Source of the DNA: CAYRCJ01 sp964422785
Lineage (GTDB): Bacteria > Patescibacteriota > Minisyncoccia > UBA11713 > 2-01-FULL-45-33
DNA: 5,279 nucleotides
Direction: 5' to 3'
Assembly (NCBI GenBank): GCA_964422785.1
Contig: CAYRCJ010000042.1
Coordinates: 1-5,279 of the forward strand
Shown piece by piece: positions 1-5,119 of the stretch. The translations under genes were made by a program, and so were the position numbers. Every line of letters starts with the position of its first letter. Position 1 is the first letter of the stretch. Below the pieces are notes generated by a model. The model searched no databases. It was not told the origin of the DNA and saw only the letters and a program-made list of their open reading frames with translations.

Positions 1-38
1 CATACAGATTTCGTAAGCTTTGTAAGTATACATAAAAT

Positions 39-54
39 ATTTTAAATTTAAAAT
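39..54. repeat. AT-only palindrome downstream of ftsW
   Basis: ATTTTAAATTTAAAAT is a perfect 16-bp palindrome in the 75-bp AT-rich stretch after the ftsW stop. It is too weak for a terminator hairpin. It may mark a promoter region for a minus-strand gene beyond position 1, which I cannot show. Confidence 0.3.
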
Positions 55-75
55 TATTTAACAAGGTGAATAAAT

Positions 76-1170
76 TTAAGCCCTACTCTTTGATATGTTA
101 AGGATAATACCTAATTCCCCCAGCATCAATGCCAGAGCCGAACCCCCATAACTTACAAATGAAAGAGGAATGCCCGTCAGAGGCATTAGCCCCACAATCG
201 CCGATACATTTATTAAAACTTGGAAAATTATCAAAAACAAAATCCCCGAACCCAAAAGTTGCCCGAATAAATCATGCGCCCTGAGAACAGACGTAAATCC
301 CCTTACAAAAATAAAAAAGAATAAAGCCAGGAGCAGAAGCCCTCCCAAAAAACCCATTTCTTCAGAAAACACGGCGAAAACAGAATCTCCGATCGGCTCA
401 GGCAAATAATTAAACTTTTGGCGGGAAAGGCCGAATCCCCTGCCAAAAAGCCCCCCGGATCCGACCGCAATAAACGCCTGGTTTATCTGATATCCCTTTC
501 CCGCCACATCTGAAGACGGATCTAAAAAAGTAGCAACACGCGATCTGGTATAGGGCCTTACAAAAAGCAGGCCGCCCATCAAAACGGCTCCAACCAAAAA
601 AAGCGCTAAAATTTGGCGCATTTCTCCTCCGCTTAAAAAATAAAGAGCGAGTACCGACGCCAACAACACCAGCAAAGTGCCTATATCCGGCTGAAACACC
701 AAAAAGGAGGCTATGAAAGCGCTCATTATAGAAAAAGGCAAAAGACCGAATTTTATTGATTTTATCTGGCGCGATCTGGACTCAAGCCAAACCGCCAGAT
801 ACAAGATAAAAGAAAATTTTAAAAATTCCGATGGTTGAAAAGAAAGGCCTCCTATAGAAATCCATCGCTTTGCCCCGCCATAAAAAAATCCTACTTTCGG
901 AACAAATACCAGAAACATTAAAAAAATTGAGGCCAAAAGCAGCGGCAGGGCCAAGTTTCTCCAAAATTTGTAAGGAGTTCTGTAGGCGCCGTACATCAAT
1001 ACAAGCCCGGGTATCAATCCGACAATTACCTGGTGAATAAGATAATAATATGGATAACCAAACCGGGAAGTTGAAAGGCCGAGCGAGGCGGAAGTTAAAA
1101 TAAAAAGCCCCGAGGCGATAACCGAAAACGAAAGCCATAAAAAAATATTGTCATATGGGCCCTTACTCAT
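76..1170 (-). CDS. ftsW: FtsW-type SEDS peptidoglycan glycosyltransferase
   Basis: A 364-aa polytopic membrane protein of the SEDS family, which polymerises lipid II into glycan strands together with a class B PBP at the division site. Seen, numbered from the chosen start: N-terminal membrane segments, the KRW...FQPSE stretch (about 102-115), FQPDIGT (159-165), GYQINQAF followed by GSGGLFGRG (about 227-245), QKFNYLPEPIGD (251-262) and IPLSFVSYGGS (334-344). Asp262 in PEPIGD matches the essential SEDS aspartate. The LSRQKFNYLPE wording is closer to FtsW than to RodA, but RodA cannot be fully excluded. Length is normal for the family. An ATG at 1224 is in frame but would overlap the upstream gene by 62 bp and add 18 residues with no family match. 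The ATG at 1170 gives an ATGAGTAA overlap of 8 bp with the amidohydrolase stop, typical of translational coupling. No SD is visible. Last gene of the mraY operon in this window. Confidence 0.92.
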   Translation of the reverse strand: MSKGPYDNIFLWLSFSVIASGLFILTSASLGLSTSRFGYPYYYLIHQVIVGLIPGLVLMYGAYRTPYKFWRNLALPLLLASIFLMFLVFVPKVGFFYGGAKRWISIGGLSFQPSEFLKFSFILYLAVWLESRSRQIKSIKFGLLPFSIMSAFIASFLVFQPDIGTLLVLLASVLALYFLSGGEMRQILALFLVGAVLMGGLLFVRPYTRSRVATFLDPSSDVAGKGYQINQAFIAVGSGGLFGRGFGLSRQKFNYLPEPIGDSVFAVFSEEMGFLGGLLLLALFFFIFVRGFTSVLRAHDLFGQLLGSGILFLIIFQVLINVSAIVGLMPLTGIPLSFVSYGGSALALMLGELGIILNISKSRA

Positions 1171-2713
1171 ATTTTTCTGACTTTCTAAGAACCCTCCCGG
1201 CTTTAAGAGAAACAAACTCTCCATTTGAAATTACGGTGCGGCCGAAAACCAAAAGAAATTTCATCCCGGCCGCGAAATTAAACGGGTTTTTATATGTTGC
1301 CGTATCGCGAAATTCTTCCGGATGAAATACCGCTATATCCGCGATGTGCCCCAATTTTAAAACTCCCCTGTTTTTAAGCCCCAAGGCTTTGGCCGGCAAA
1401 GAAGTCATCTTTGCGATAGCGGCCTCCGGGCTCAACCGGGCAGCGGGGGCGATGCTGTGAAAAAATCTGGCGAAAGCTCCGAAGGATCTGGGGTGGACAA
1501 GATTGCCGGAATTTTTTACGGATACGTCATAGCCGGCTCCGTCGCTTGCGATTATTGCATTAGAATCTTTAACCGCTGAAATCATATTTCTCCCGTTTAT
1601 GGTTTTGCCGAAAATAGTTACATTAAAATTATTGGCCATTAAAATTTGGAGCATCACTTCTTCCGGACCTAAACCTGTTTTTTGAACTATTTCCTCCAAA
1701 CTTTTTCCAACCAGCGATTTTTCATTCGGTGAGGAAGCAATGAGTATCCTTTCCGGATGCAAAGTCAGCAATTTTAGGCCATCAACCGCTTTATCAAAAA
1801 AATTTTTATCATTGAGCTGTTTCAAAATTTCTTCAGCCGGCTTTTCCCGGACCCACTCCGGCAATAGAGATGAAAGCATGGAACCTGTCCGAAGATAAGG
1901 GAAAACATCAAACGAAATATCAACGCCTTCGTCCTTGGCGCCCTTAATAATTAAAATTGCTTTGTTAAAATCGCGCCAGGCACTGCGGCCGATGGCTTTA
2001 AAATGAGAAATCACAGTTCTTGCGCCGGTCTTTCTGGCCAAATTCAAAACGCGGACAATCGCCGGCAAAAAATTCTTGCCTTCATCCTGCAAATGAATTT
2101 TGTAGATGCCGTCATATTTTTTTACCACGGAAAGAAGCGATATCATCTCCGTTTCCAAATCTTCTTGGCTGGAAAAAGAAAAATTGCTTGAGAGCCCCCA
2201 GGCGCCGTCCGCCATGGATTTCTCCAGCAAAAAAACCATCTCTTCAAGACTTTTGGAATTTCTTTTTAAAGTCCAGTGTCCCACCAAAGACGCGGCATTG
2301 AGACCCGGCCCAAGCTTTTGAAGATTATTTTGATATTCTTCAAACCCGCTCCAATTAACGCTGAACGGCTCGGAGCTCCAACGCTCCAGAGCCCTGAGAG
2401 AATCTTTGCTTGTCACCGGAGAAAGAGATTCGCCGCAATTGCCGCCCAAAATCGTGGTGACTCCCTGCATCAGCATGCTTTGCTGAGCGGGCTGAGAAAA
2501 TAAAGTGCCGTAGGTATCGGCATGATTGGTAATATCTATAAACCCCGGGCTTACATATAGGTTGGTGGCGTCTATAATTTGATCGGCTTTTTCATTTTGC
2601 AGGTTGCCTATCTCTTTTATTTTGTTATCCAAAATGCCGATATCGGCCGCAAAAGGAGCCTTTCCCGTACCGTCGATGATGGTGCCGTTTTTAATTAAAA
2701 CAGAATAGGCCAT
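1163..2713 (-). CDS. D-aminoacylase-like (N-acyl-D-amino-acid deacylase family) amidohydrolase
   Basis: A 516-aa metal-dependent amidohydrolase of the D-aminoacylase/dihydroorotase-like class, predicted cytosolic (no signal peptide). Family members remove the acyl group from N-acyl-D-amino acids; the substrate here is unknown. Seen: N-terminal beta domain with IKNGTIIDGTG (7-17), PGFIDITNHAD (56-66), GGNCGESLSP (90-99), KIHLQDEG (205-212), ISHFKAIG (235-242), ASDGAGYD (389-396), HPRSFGAFARFF (407-418) and the typical C-terminal MTSLPAKALGL...GHIADI (436-460). Compared with the characterised Alcaligenes enzyme, metal ligands Cys93, His207, His237 and Asp391 are kept, but the first His of the HxH motif is Thr62 (Thr-Asn-His64). 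The tightly bound metal site (Cys and two His) is therefore intact and the second, weaker site is altered. It starts 22 bp after the mraY stop with no SD and overlaps ftsW by 8 bp, so it is part of a peptidoglycan operon in the place where murD often lies. A role in D-amino-acid or muropeptide turnover is inference. Confidence 0.88.
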   Translation of the reverse strand: MAYSVLIKNGTIIDGTGKAPFAADIGILDNKIKEIGNLQNEKADQIIDATNLYVSPGFIDITNHADTYGTLFSQPAQQSMLMQGVTTILGGNCGESLSPVTSKDSLRALERWSSEPFSVNWSGFEEYQNNLQKLGPGLNAASLVGHWTLKRNSKSLEEMVFLLEKSMADGAWGLSSNFSFSSQEDLETEMISLLSVVKKYDGIYKIHLQDEGKNFLPAIVRVLNLARKTGARTVISHFKAIGRSAWRDFNKAILIIKGAKDEGVDISFDVFPYLRTGSMLSSLLPEWVREKPAEEILKQLNDKNFFDKAVDGLKLLTLHPERILIASSPNEKSLVGKSLEEIVQKTGLGPEEVMLQILMANNFNVTIFGKTINGRNMISAVKDSNAIIASDGAGYDVSVKNSGNLVHPRSFGAFARFFHSIAPAARLSPEAAIAKMTSLPAKALGLKNRGVLKLGHIADIAVFHPEEFRDTATYKNPFNFAAGMKFLLVFGRTVISNGEFVSLKAGRVLRKSEKYE

Positions 2714-2735
2714 ATGTAGTTTAATTGTAACACAC

Positions 2736-3809
2736 CTATACGCGGCTAATAAGATGTATCACCATGCCCAAAACCGCGAATATAACACTAAGCACCCAGA
2801 AGCGCATGGTTACCTTTTCCGGAGGCCAGCCTAAGGCCTCGAAATGATGGTGCAGCGGCGCCACTAAAAATATTTTTCTTTTTAAAAATCTTTTTGATGA
2901 AAGCTGAATTATTACGGACAAAGAATCCAACACTAATGGAAAGGCGATGATCGGAAGCACCAAAACGGCATCCGTAAGAAACGCGATTACCGCGAGGGTT
3001 GTAGTCAAAGCCATAATCCCGGTTTCGGACATATAAAATCTGGCCGGGGGAATATTGAACCACAAGAAAGCCAAGATGGCGCCGGCCACCACCGCCCCGA
3101 AAGTGGCAATGTTAATTTGGTTTTGAAAAAAAGCAATGCCGGAGTAAGCCGCGAAAATCGCCGCGAATACTCCGCCCGATAAACCGTCTATCCCATCTAT
3201 CACTCCTCCGGAGAAAACCGCGAGTGTGACCAAAATAAAAATTGGGATAAAAAATATCCCGATATGCCAATCGCCGAATCCGGGAATAAAAATCGCGTTT
3301 TTCCCCAATTTAAAATAAAACCAATAGGCGCCCAAAAAAGCGATCACGGTTATCAAAAAAATCCTCCTGGTAAAAGTGAGTCCCCCGCCTTTGTATCCGC
3401 CCTTTTGAAATACCAAAAGCATGTCGTCCAAAAGTCCGACAAAGGCCCCGGCCAGAAGAACGCCGAGCGGCACCCAAGTTTGTCCGCGTGAAAGAAAATT
3501 AAGTTTCAAAAAAAATGGATTTGGGAAAAAAATACTCAGCGCCCAAAGTATAACCGCTAAAATAAGAGTCGTGGCCCAAATTAAAATCCCTCCCATCCTT
3601 GGCGCCTTTGTTTCGCGCTCTTTATGCAAAGCGTTAAAAATCGGAGTCGGAGCGCCGTCCGGCGCCAATGTCCGGGCGTCTTTCCGCCACATTTTATATT
3701 TGTAGAGATAGTGCGTCAAAATCGGGGTCAGCAAAATTCCCAAAAAAAACGCGGCCCCCGCCAAGCCCCAGACTTTGTAGACATTCAGTACAAGATCATG
3801 CCCTGTCAT
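2736..3809 (-). CDS. mraY: MraY, phospho-MurNAc-pentapeptide transferase (divergent active site)
   Basis: A 357-aa polytopic membrane protein. MraY transfers phospho-MurNAc-pentapeptide from UDP to undecaprenyl phosphate, giving lipid I on the inner face of the membrane. Seen, numbered from the ATG at 3809: KAPRMGG (68-74), GLLDD with Asp128-Asp129, DGIDGLSGG (205-213), FNIPPARFYM (251-260), and APLHHHFEALGW (317-328). The HHHFE motif identifies MraY rather than WecA/TagO relatives. Oddities: the usual NAVNxxDG stretch reads SGGVIDG, so its Asn is lost, and the usual MGDxGS reads MSETGI, so the Mg-linked aspartate (Asp265 in the Aquifex enzyme) is Glu262. A TTG at 3857 would add 16 residues, but it overlaps the -35 box of a good promoter. 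The ATG at 3809 lies where transcription should begin, so I chose it. First gene of the operon with the amidohydrolase and ftsW. Confidence 0.92.
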   Translation of the reverse strand: MTGHDLVLNVYKVWGLAGAAFFLGILLTPILTHYLYKYKMWRKDARTLAPDGAPTPIFNALHKERETKAPRMGGILIWATTLILAVILWALSIFFPNPFFLKLNFLSRGQTWVPLGVLLAGAFVGLLDDMLLVFQKGGYKGGGLTFTRRIFLITVIAFLGAYWFYFKLGKNAIFIPGFGDWHIGIFFIPIFILVTLAVFSGGVIDGIDGLSGGVFAAIFAAYSGIAFFQNQINIATFGAVVAGAILAFLWFNIPPARFYMSETGIMALTTTLAVIAFLTDAVLVLPIIAFPLVLDSLSVIIQLSSKRFLKRKIFLVAPLHHHFEALGWPPEKVTMRFWVLSVIFAVLGMVIHLISRV

Positions 3810-3815
3810 TGTTTT

Positions 3816-3844
3816 AATATAGCGTAAAATAATTTTATTTTCAA
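3816..3844 (-). promoter_or_regulatory. Sigma70-type promoter for mraY operon, probably leaderless
   Basis: On the minus strand a -35 box TTGAAA (3844-3839), a 17-bp spacer and a -10 box TATATT (3821-3816) are followed by AAAACA and then the mraY ATG. The expected start, about 7 nt after the -10 box, falls at or next to the A of the ATG (3809). There is no room for an SD, so translation would be leaderless. Boxes and spacing are seen directly; the start site is inferred. Confidence 0.65.
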
Positions 3845-3859
3845 AAAATGAAAGCAAAC

Positions 3860-3882
3860 AAAAAAGGCCGGAATTTCCGACC
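3860..3882 (-). terminator. Intrinsic terminator between the small-gene region and mraY
   Basis: On the minus strand GGTCGGAAATTCCGGCC (3882-3866) folds into a stem of about 7 bp (one G-U pair, 3-nt loop) followed directly by TTTTTT (3865-3860). It sits about 95 bp after the stop of the 101-aa gene and just upstream of the mraY promoter, so it would insulate the wall operon from the small genes. Confidence 0.65.
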
Positions 3883-3901
3883 CTTACAACTTTGTGAGAT
3901 T

Positions 3902-3930
3902 GAATTCATAGGAGGAAGGTCTATGAATTC
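3902..3930. repeat. Perfect inverted repeat, 10-bp arms, 9-nt loop
   Basis: GAATTCATAG and CTATGAATTC enclose GAGGAAGGT. On the minus strand it is a hairpin in the 3' untranslated stretch of the 101-aa gene, about 20 bp before the terminator. On the plus strand the loop carries an SD-like GGAGG and the right arm an ATG (3923). Confidence 0.7.
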
Positions 3931-3941
3931 TTCCGTTGCCA

Positions 3942-3958
3942 GGCCGCATCTCTCGGCC
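3942..3958 (-). repeat. Small stem-loop GGCCG/CGGCC
   Basis: Perfect 5-bp GC arms with a 7-nt loop, downstream of the stop of the 101-aa gene. It has no T-run, so it may protect the 3' end of the message rather than terminate transcription. Could be chance. Confidence 0.35.
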
Positions 3959-3974
3959 CCGCTCCGTCAGGATA

Positions 3975-3992
3975 AATCAGCCGAGGCTGATT
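3975..3992 (-). repeat. Inverted repeat over the stop codon of the 101-aa gene
   Basis: AATCAGCC-GA-GGCTGATT has 8-bp perfect arms (about 7 bp once a usable loop is left open). The TGA stop of the 101-aa gene lies inside it. No T-run follows on either strand, so a simple terminator is unlikely. Confidence 0.5.
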
Positions 3993-4282
3993 CGGAGGGC
4001 CAGCAGGTTGCTCAAGTTTTGAAGTACATTATCTTGAGTCCAGCCGGTATCCTCCAGCACCAGGAAGCACGCCTCGCGCAGATTGCGAGAAGACCAGCGG
4101 TATTTCACGCTGTCCCCAGCCTTTAGAAGCTGGCGGTCAACCCAGGCCATCCTGTCGTTGCAAGAACCGCAAGATGGGTCGCACTTTCCGGCTACCTCAA
4201 ACTTGACGGTGTTGCTGTCAAGAATGATGCGCCTTCCGGTGAGCCATCCCGCGATTCGCACATGCAGAACTTTTGGATCCAT
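3977..4282 (-). CDS. Small unrecognised protein (101 aa) with a three-Cys cluster
   Basis: I do not recognise this protein. It is soluble, mixed in composition, with no signal peptide or membrane segment. Residues 33-43 read KCDPSCGSCND: three cysteines with 3- and 2-residue spacing (Cys34, Cys38, Cys41), plus a distant Cys72, which could bind a metal or a cluster; this is inference. Trp residues at 13, 47, 63 and 81 are spread through the chain and the C-terminus (about 82-98) looks helical. The start is set by a perfect SD (AAAGGAGGTG) 5 nt before the ATG at 4282. The frame stays open upstream to 4405, but only with TTG/GTG codons that lack an SD. Codon third positions favour C/G (GAC, AAC, CTG, CGC), unlike the wall genes, which use many TTT, ATT and AAA codons. 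It ends with a terminator at 3860-3882. The opposite strand also has an SD-led 67-aa frame, which looks less protein-like. Confidence 0.62.
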   Translation of the reverse strand: MDPKVLHVRIAGWLTGRRIILDSNTVKFEVAGKCDPSCGSCNDRMAWVDRQLLKAGDSVKYRWSSRNLREACFLVLEDTGWTQDNVLQNLSNLLALRISLG

Positions 4283-4287
4283 ATCTT

Positions 4288-4297
4288 CACCTCCTTT
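4288..4297 (-). promoter_or_regulatory. Strong Shine-Dalgarno site for the 101-aa gene
   Basis: AAAGGAGGTG on the minus strand, with GGAGG 7 nt before the ATG at 4282. This decides the start over upstream TTG/GTG codons. Confidence 0.8.
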
Positions 4298-4320
4298 ATA
4301 TTTGTTATTCACCAACTCTC

Positions 4321-4351
4321 CATCGCACAGCGCCTTCTCGCTGATGCGACA
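4321..4351 (-). repeat. Stem-loop in the leader of the 101-aa gene
   Basis: TCGCA-CAGCG, a 6-nt loop, CGCTG, one bulged base, TGCGA: 10 pairs with a single bulge (4323-4349). On the minus strand two more outer positions (4350/4322 and 4351/4321) form G-U pairs, while on the plus strand they are A/C mismatches. It ends 24 bp before the SD of the 101-aa gene, so a 5'-leader regulatory hairpin is possible. Confidence 0.6.
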
Positions 4352-4366
4352 GACAAAGCCGGCTAC

Positions 4367-4385
4367 GTTAATTTCAAAAGAACTC
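4367..4385 (-). repeat. 19-bp repeated element, copy 1
   Basis: Minus strand GAGTTCTTTTGAAATTAAC. It matches the element at 5135-5153 at 18 of 19 positions, with 15 consecutive identical bases. It lies 84 bp upstream of the ATG of the 101-aa gene. It could be a shared control element; no clear -35/-10 pair is seen in it. Confidence 0.55.
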
Positions 4386-4447
4386 GAGGGGCGGTGGCAG
4401 ATAACTTACAAGGTCGCGTCCGTCATAAGCTATTCTACCTACGGAAT

Positions 4448-4499
4448 ACTTCCTCAAGCCCAGTGTGTCGCGCTCACACTATTGGGTATCGGAGGAAGT
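4448..4499. repeat. Large interrupted stem-loop
   Basis: Outer arms ACTTCCTC (4448-4455) and GAGGAAGT (4492-4499) are perfect. Inside them CCC/GGG and AGTGTG/CACACT (4462-4467 and 4475-4480) pair around a 7-nt loop, with an internal loop and a 3-nt bulge. One optional extra wobble pair favours the plus strand, so the transcribed strand is not settled by this element alone. Confidence 0.65.
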
Positions 4500-4511
4500 C
4501 CCGTTGTTTCC

Positions 4512-4555
4512 GCTCCCACCAAAACATACTTTTGTGAATATGCTTTGGTGGGAGC
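4512..4555 (-). repeat. Long stem-loop, 12 perfect pairs extending to 17
   Basis: GCTCCCACCAAA (4512-4523) and TTTGGTGGGAGC (4544-4555) are perfectly complementary. Inside, CATA/TATG pairs too. The position between these stems (4524/4543) is an A/C mismatch on the plus strand but a G-U pair on the minus strand, giving 17 continuous pairs with a 10-nt loop there. This is the strongest hairpin of the window. Confidence 0.75.
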
Positions 4556-4580
4556 CCAAGTAGATTCACTCGGGCAATTG

Positions 4581-4606
4581 AGAGGCTTTCACGCATTAAG
4601 ACCTCT
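4581..4606. repeat. Stem-loop with one bulge
   Basis: AGAGGCTT (4581-4588) pairs with AAGACCTCT (4598-4606), leaving one bulged A and a 9-nt loop. Third in the hairpin series. Confidence 0.45.
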
Positions 4607-4618
4607 TCTAGCCGTTTT

Positions 4619-4635
4619 ATCCGATTGATTCGGAT
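4619..4635. repeat. Short stem-loop ATCCGA/TCGGAT
   Basis: Perfect 6-bp arms around a 5-nt loop. Weak alone; reported because it belongs to the series of hairpins. Confidence 0.4.
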
Positions 4636-4655
4636 GAGCGCGATGGCTCTTTATT

Positions 4656-4679
4656 GTCGGGTGTGCGGACGGCACCGAC
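4656..4679. repeat. Stem-loop GTCGG-TG/CACCGAC with a bulge
   Basis: Seven pairs with one bulged G and a 9-nt loop, immediately next to the hairpin at 4681-4703. Lies 31 bp beyond the stop of the 134-aa gene. Confidence 0.4.
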
Positions 4680-4680
4680 T

Positions 4681-4703
4681 ATCACGACAGCTCCCCTCGT
4701 GAT
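4681..4703. repeat. Stem-loop just after the 134-aa gene
   Basis: ATCACGA and TCGTGAT form a perfect 7-bp stem with a 9-nt loop, 7 bp past the stop codon of the 134-aa gene on the minus strand. No T-run follows, so it could stabilise the 3' end rather than terminate. Confidence 0.5.
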
Positions 4704-4710
4704 GGGTTGG

Positions 4711-5115
4711 TTACGAAAGCGCGGACACGGCTCGCAGAATCCATGCCTGAAGTTCTTCATCGGCGAGGACGAAATATTTTGTTCCCTTTCGTCCGGTTCG
4801 CTCGACTACTTCGACTTCTTTGGGCATGGTTCTTTGAATCGCGTCACGACGCTTCTGCGTCAGGCGGCCGACAGCCTTGCGGAACAAACGCTCCATCCAA
4901 ATCTCCTTTTTCTCGCCGCCGATTAAGACGGTGAGAATCAGTCGAGATGAGTGGATAACGTCCATCCAGCCGGTGCCGCGGTCCTCCACCTTACTTGCTC
5001 CCTCCGCGTAGTAGGATTTCACGTTTCCGTAAAATACCCACGGCTTGGAAGAGTAAGATGGCACGCAGTCGTAACTTCCGTGTTGGTACTTCAGACCAAG
5101 AACCTCTGCTTTCGT
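4711..5115 (-). CDS. Small unrecognised basic protein (134 aa), apparent ACG start
   Basis: I do not recognise this protein. It is soluble, without signal peptide or membrane segment. Visible parts: an N-terminal half rich in Tyr and Trp (Tyr10, 15, 21, 29, 35, 36; Trp26, 50), a hydrophobic strand around 59-65, a strongly basic helical stretch (about 69-95, with QKRRD at 87-91), a likely strand pair (100-117) and a C-terminal helix (119-133). The basic stretch could contact nucleic acid, which is inference. A GTG at 5064 is possible, but it lacks an SD and would drop 17 well-formed codons (TAC, CAC, GAC, TGC) that match the rest in usage. A strong AAGGAGG lies 4 nt before an in-frame ACG at 5115, and an in-frame TAA precedes that SD. 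So either ACG is the start, or an ATG has been lost by mutation or misread, or a CTG at 5094 is used. Third positions are C/G-rich as in the 101-aa gene. Confidence 0.62.
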   Translation of the reverse strand, partial: TKAEVLGLKYQHGSYDCVPSYSSKPWVFYGNVKSYYAEGASKVEDRGTGWMDVIHSSRLILTVLIGGEKKEIWMERLFRKAVGRLTQKRRDAIQRTMPKEVEVVERTGRKGTKYFVLADEELQAWILRAVSALS

Positions 5116-5119
5116 ATTG

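Larger units (their letters stand above)
4283..4710. other. 428-bp gene-free stretch filled with inverted repeats
   Basis: No convincing protein gene lies here on either strand. The plus-strand open frames that cross it look like antisense shadows. It holds at least seven stem-loops: 4321-4351, 4448-4499, 4512-4555, 4581-4606, 4619-4635, 4656-4679 and 4681-4703, plus the 19-bp element at 4367-4385. It may be a long 3'/5' untranslated region of the two small genes or a separate structured RNA. I found no match to tmRNA, RNase P RNA, tRNA or rRNA landmarks. No T-run follows any of the hairpins on either strand, so they are not ordinary terminators. Confidence 0.55.

Noticed and set aside
1171..1224. 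18-residue N-terminal extension of FtsW from ATG 1224
   Set aside because: It overlaps the amidohydrolase by 62 bp, has no SD, and the residues do not resemble an FtsW N-terminus. ATG 1170 gives the usual short overlap.
2714..2735. Promoter or SD between mraY and the amidohydrolase
   Set aside because: Only 22 bp, with no -35/-10 pair and no purine-rich SD; read-through is the simpler view.
4483..4510. GGAGGAAGTCCCG resembling the conserved core of RNase P RNA
   Set aside because: One base short of the consensus GAGGAAAGTCC, and the matching 3' core sequence is not found. The bases are explained by the arm of the stem-loop 4448-4499.
4083..4628. 181-aa plus-strand open frame
   Set aside because: It runs antisense to the 101-aa gene and across the hairpin region, has no SD, and its composition (Ser/Leu/Thr-rich, no domain) is that of a shadow.
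4321..4703. CRISPR array
   Set aside because: The hairpins differ in sequence and spacing; there is no regularly repeated unit.
4283..4710. Integron attC site between small SD-led genes
   Set aside because: Small same-strand genes separated by dyads suggest cassettes, but I found no paired GTTRRRY/RYYYAAC core sites and no integrase in view.
4654..4926. 90-aa plus-strand open frame
   Set aside because: Antisense to the 134-aa gene, which has better codon use and an SD. No recognisable motif.
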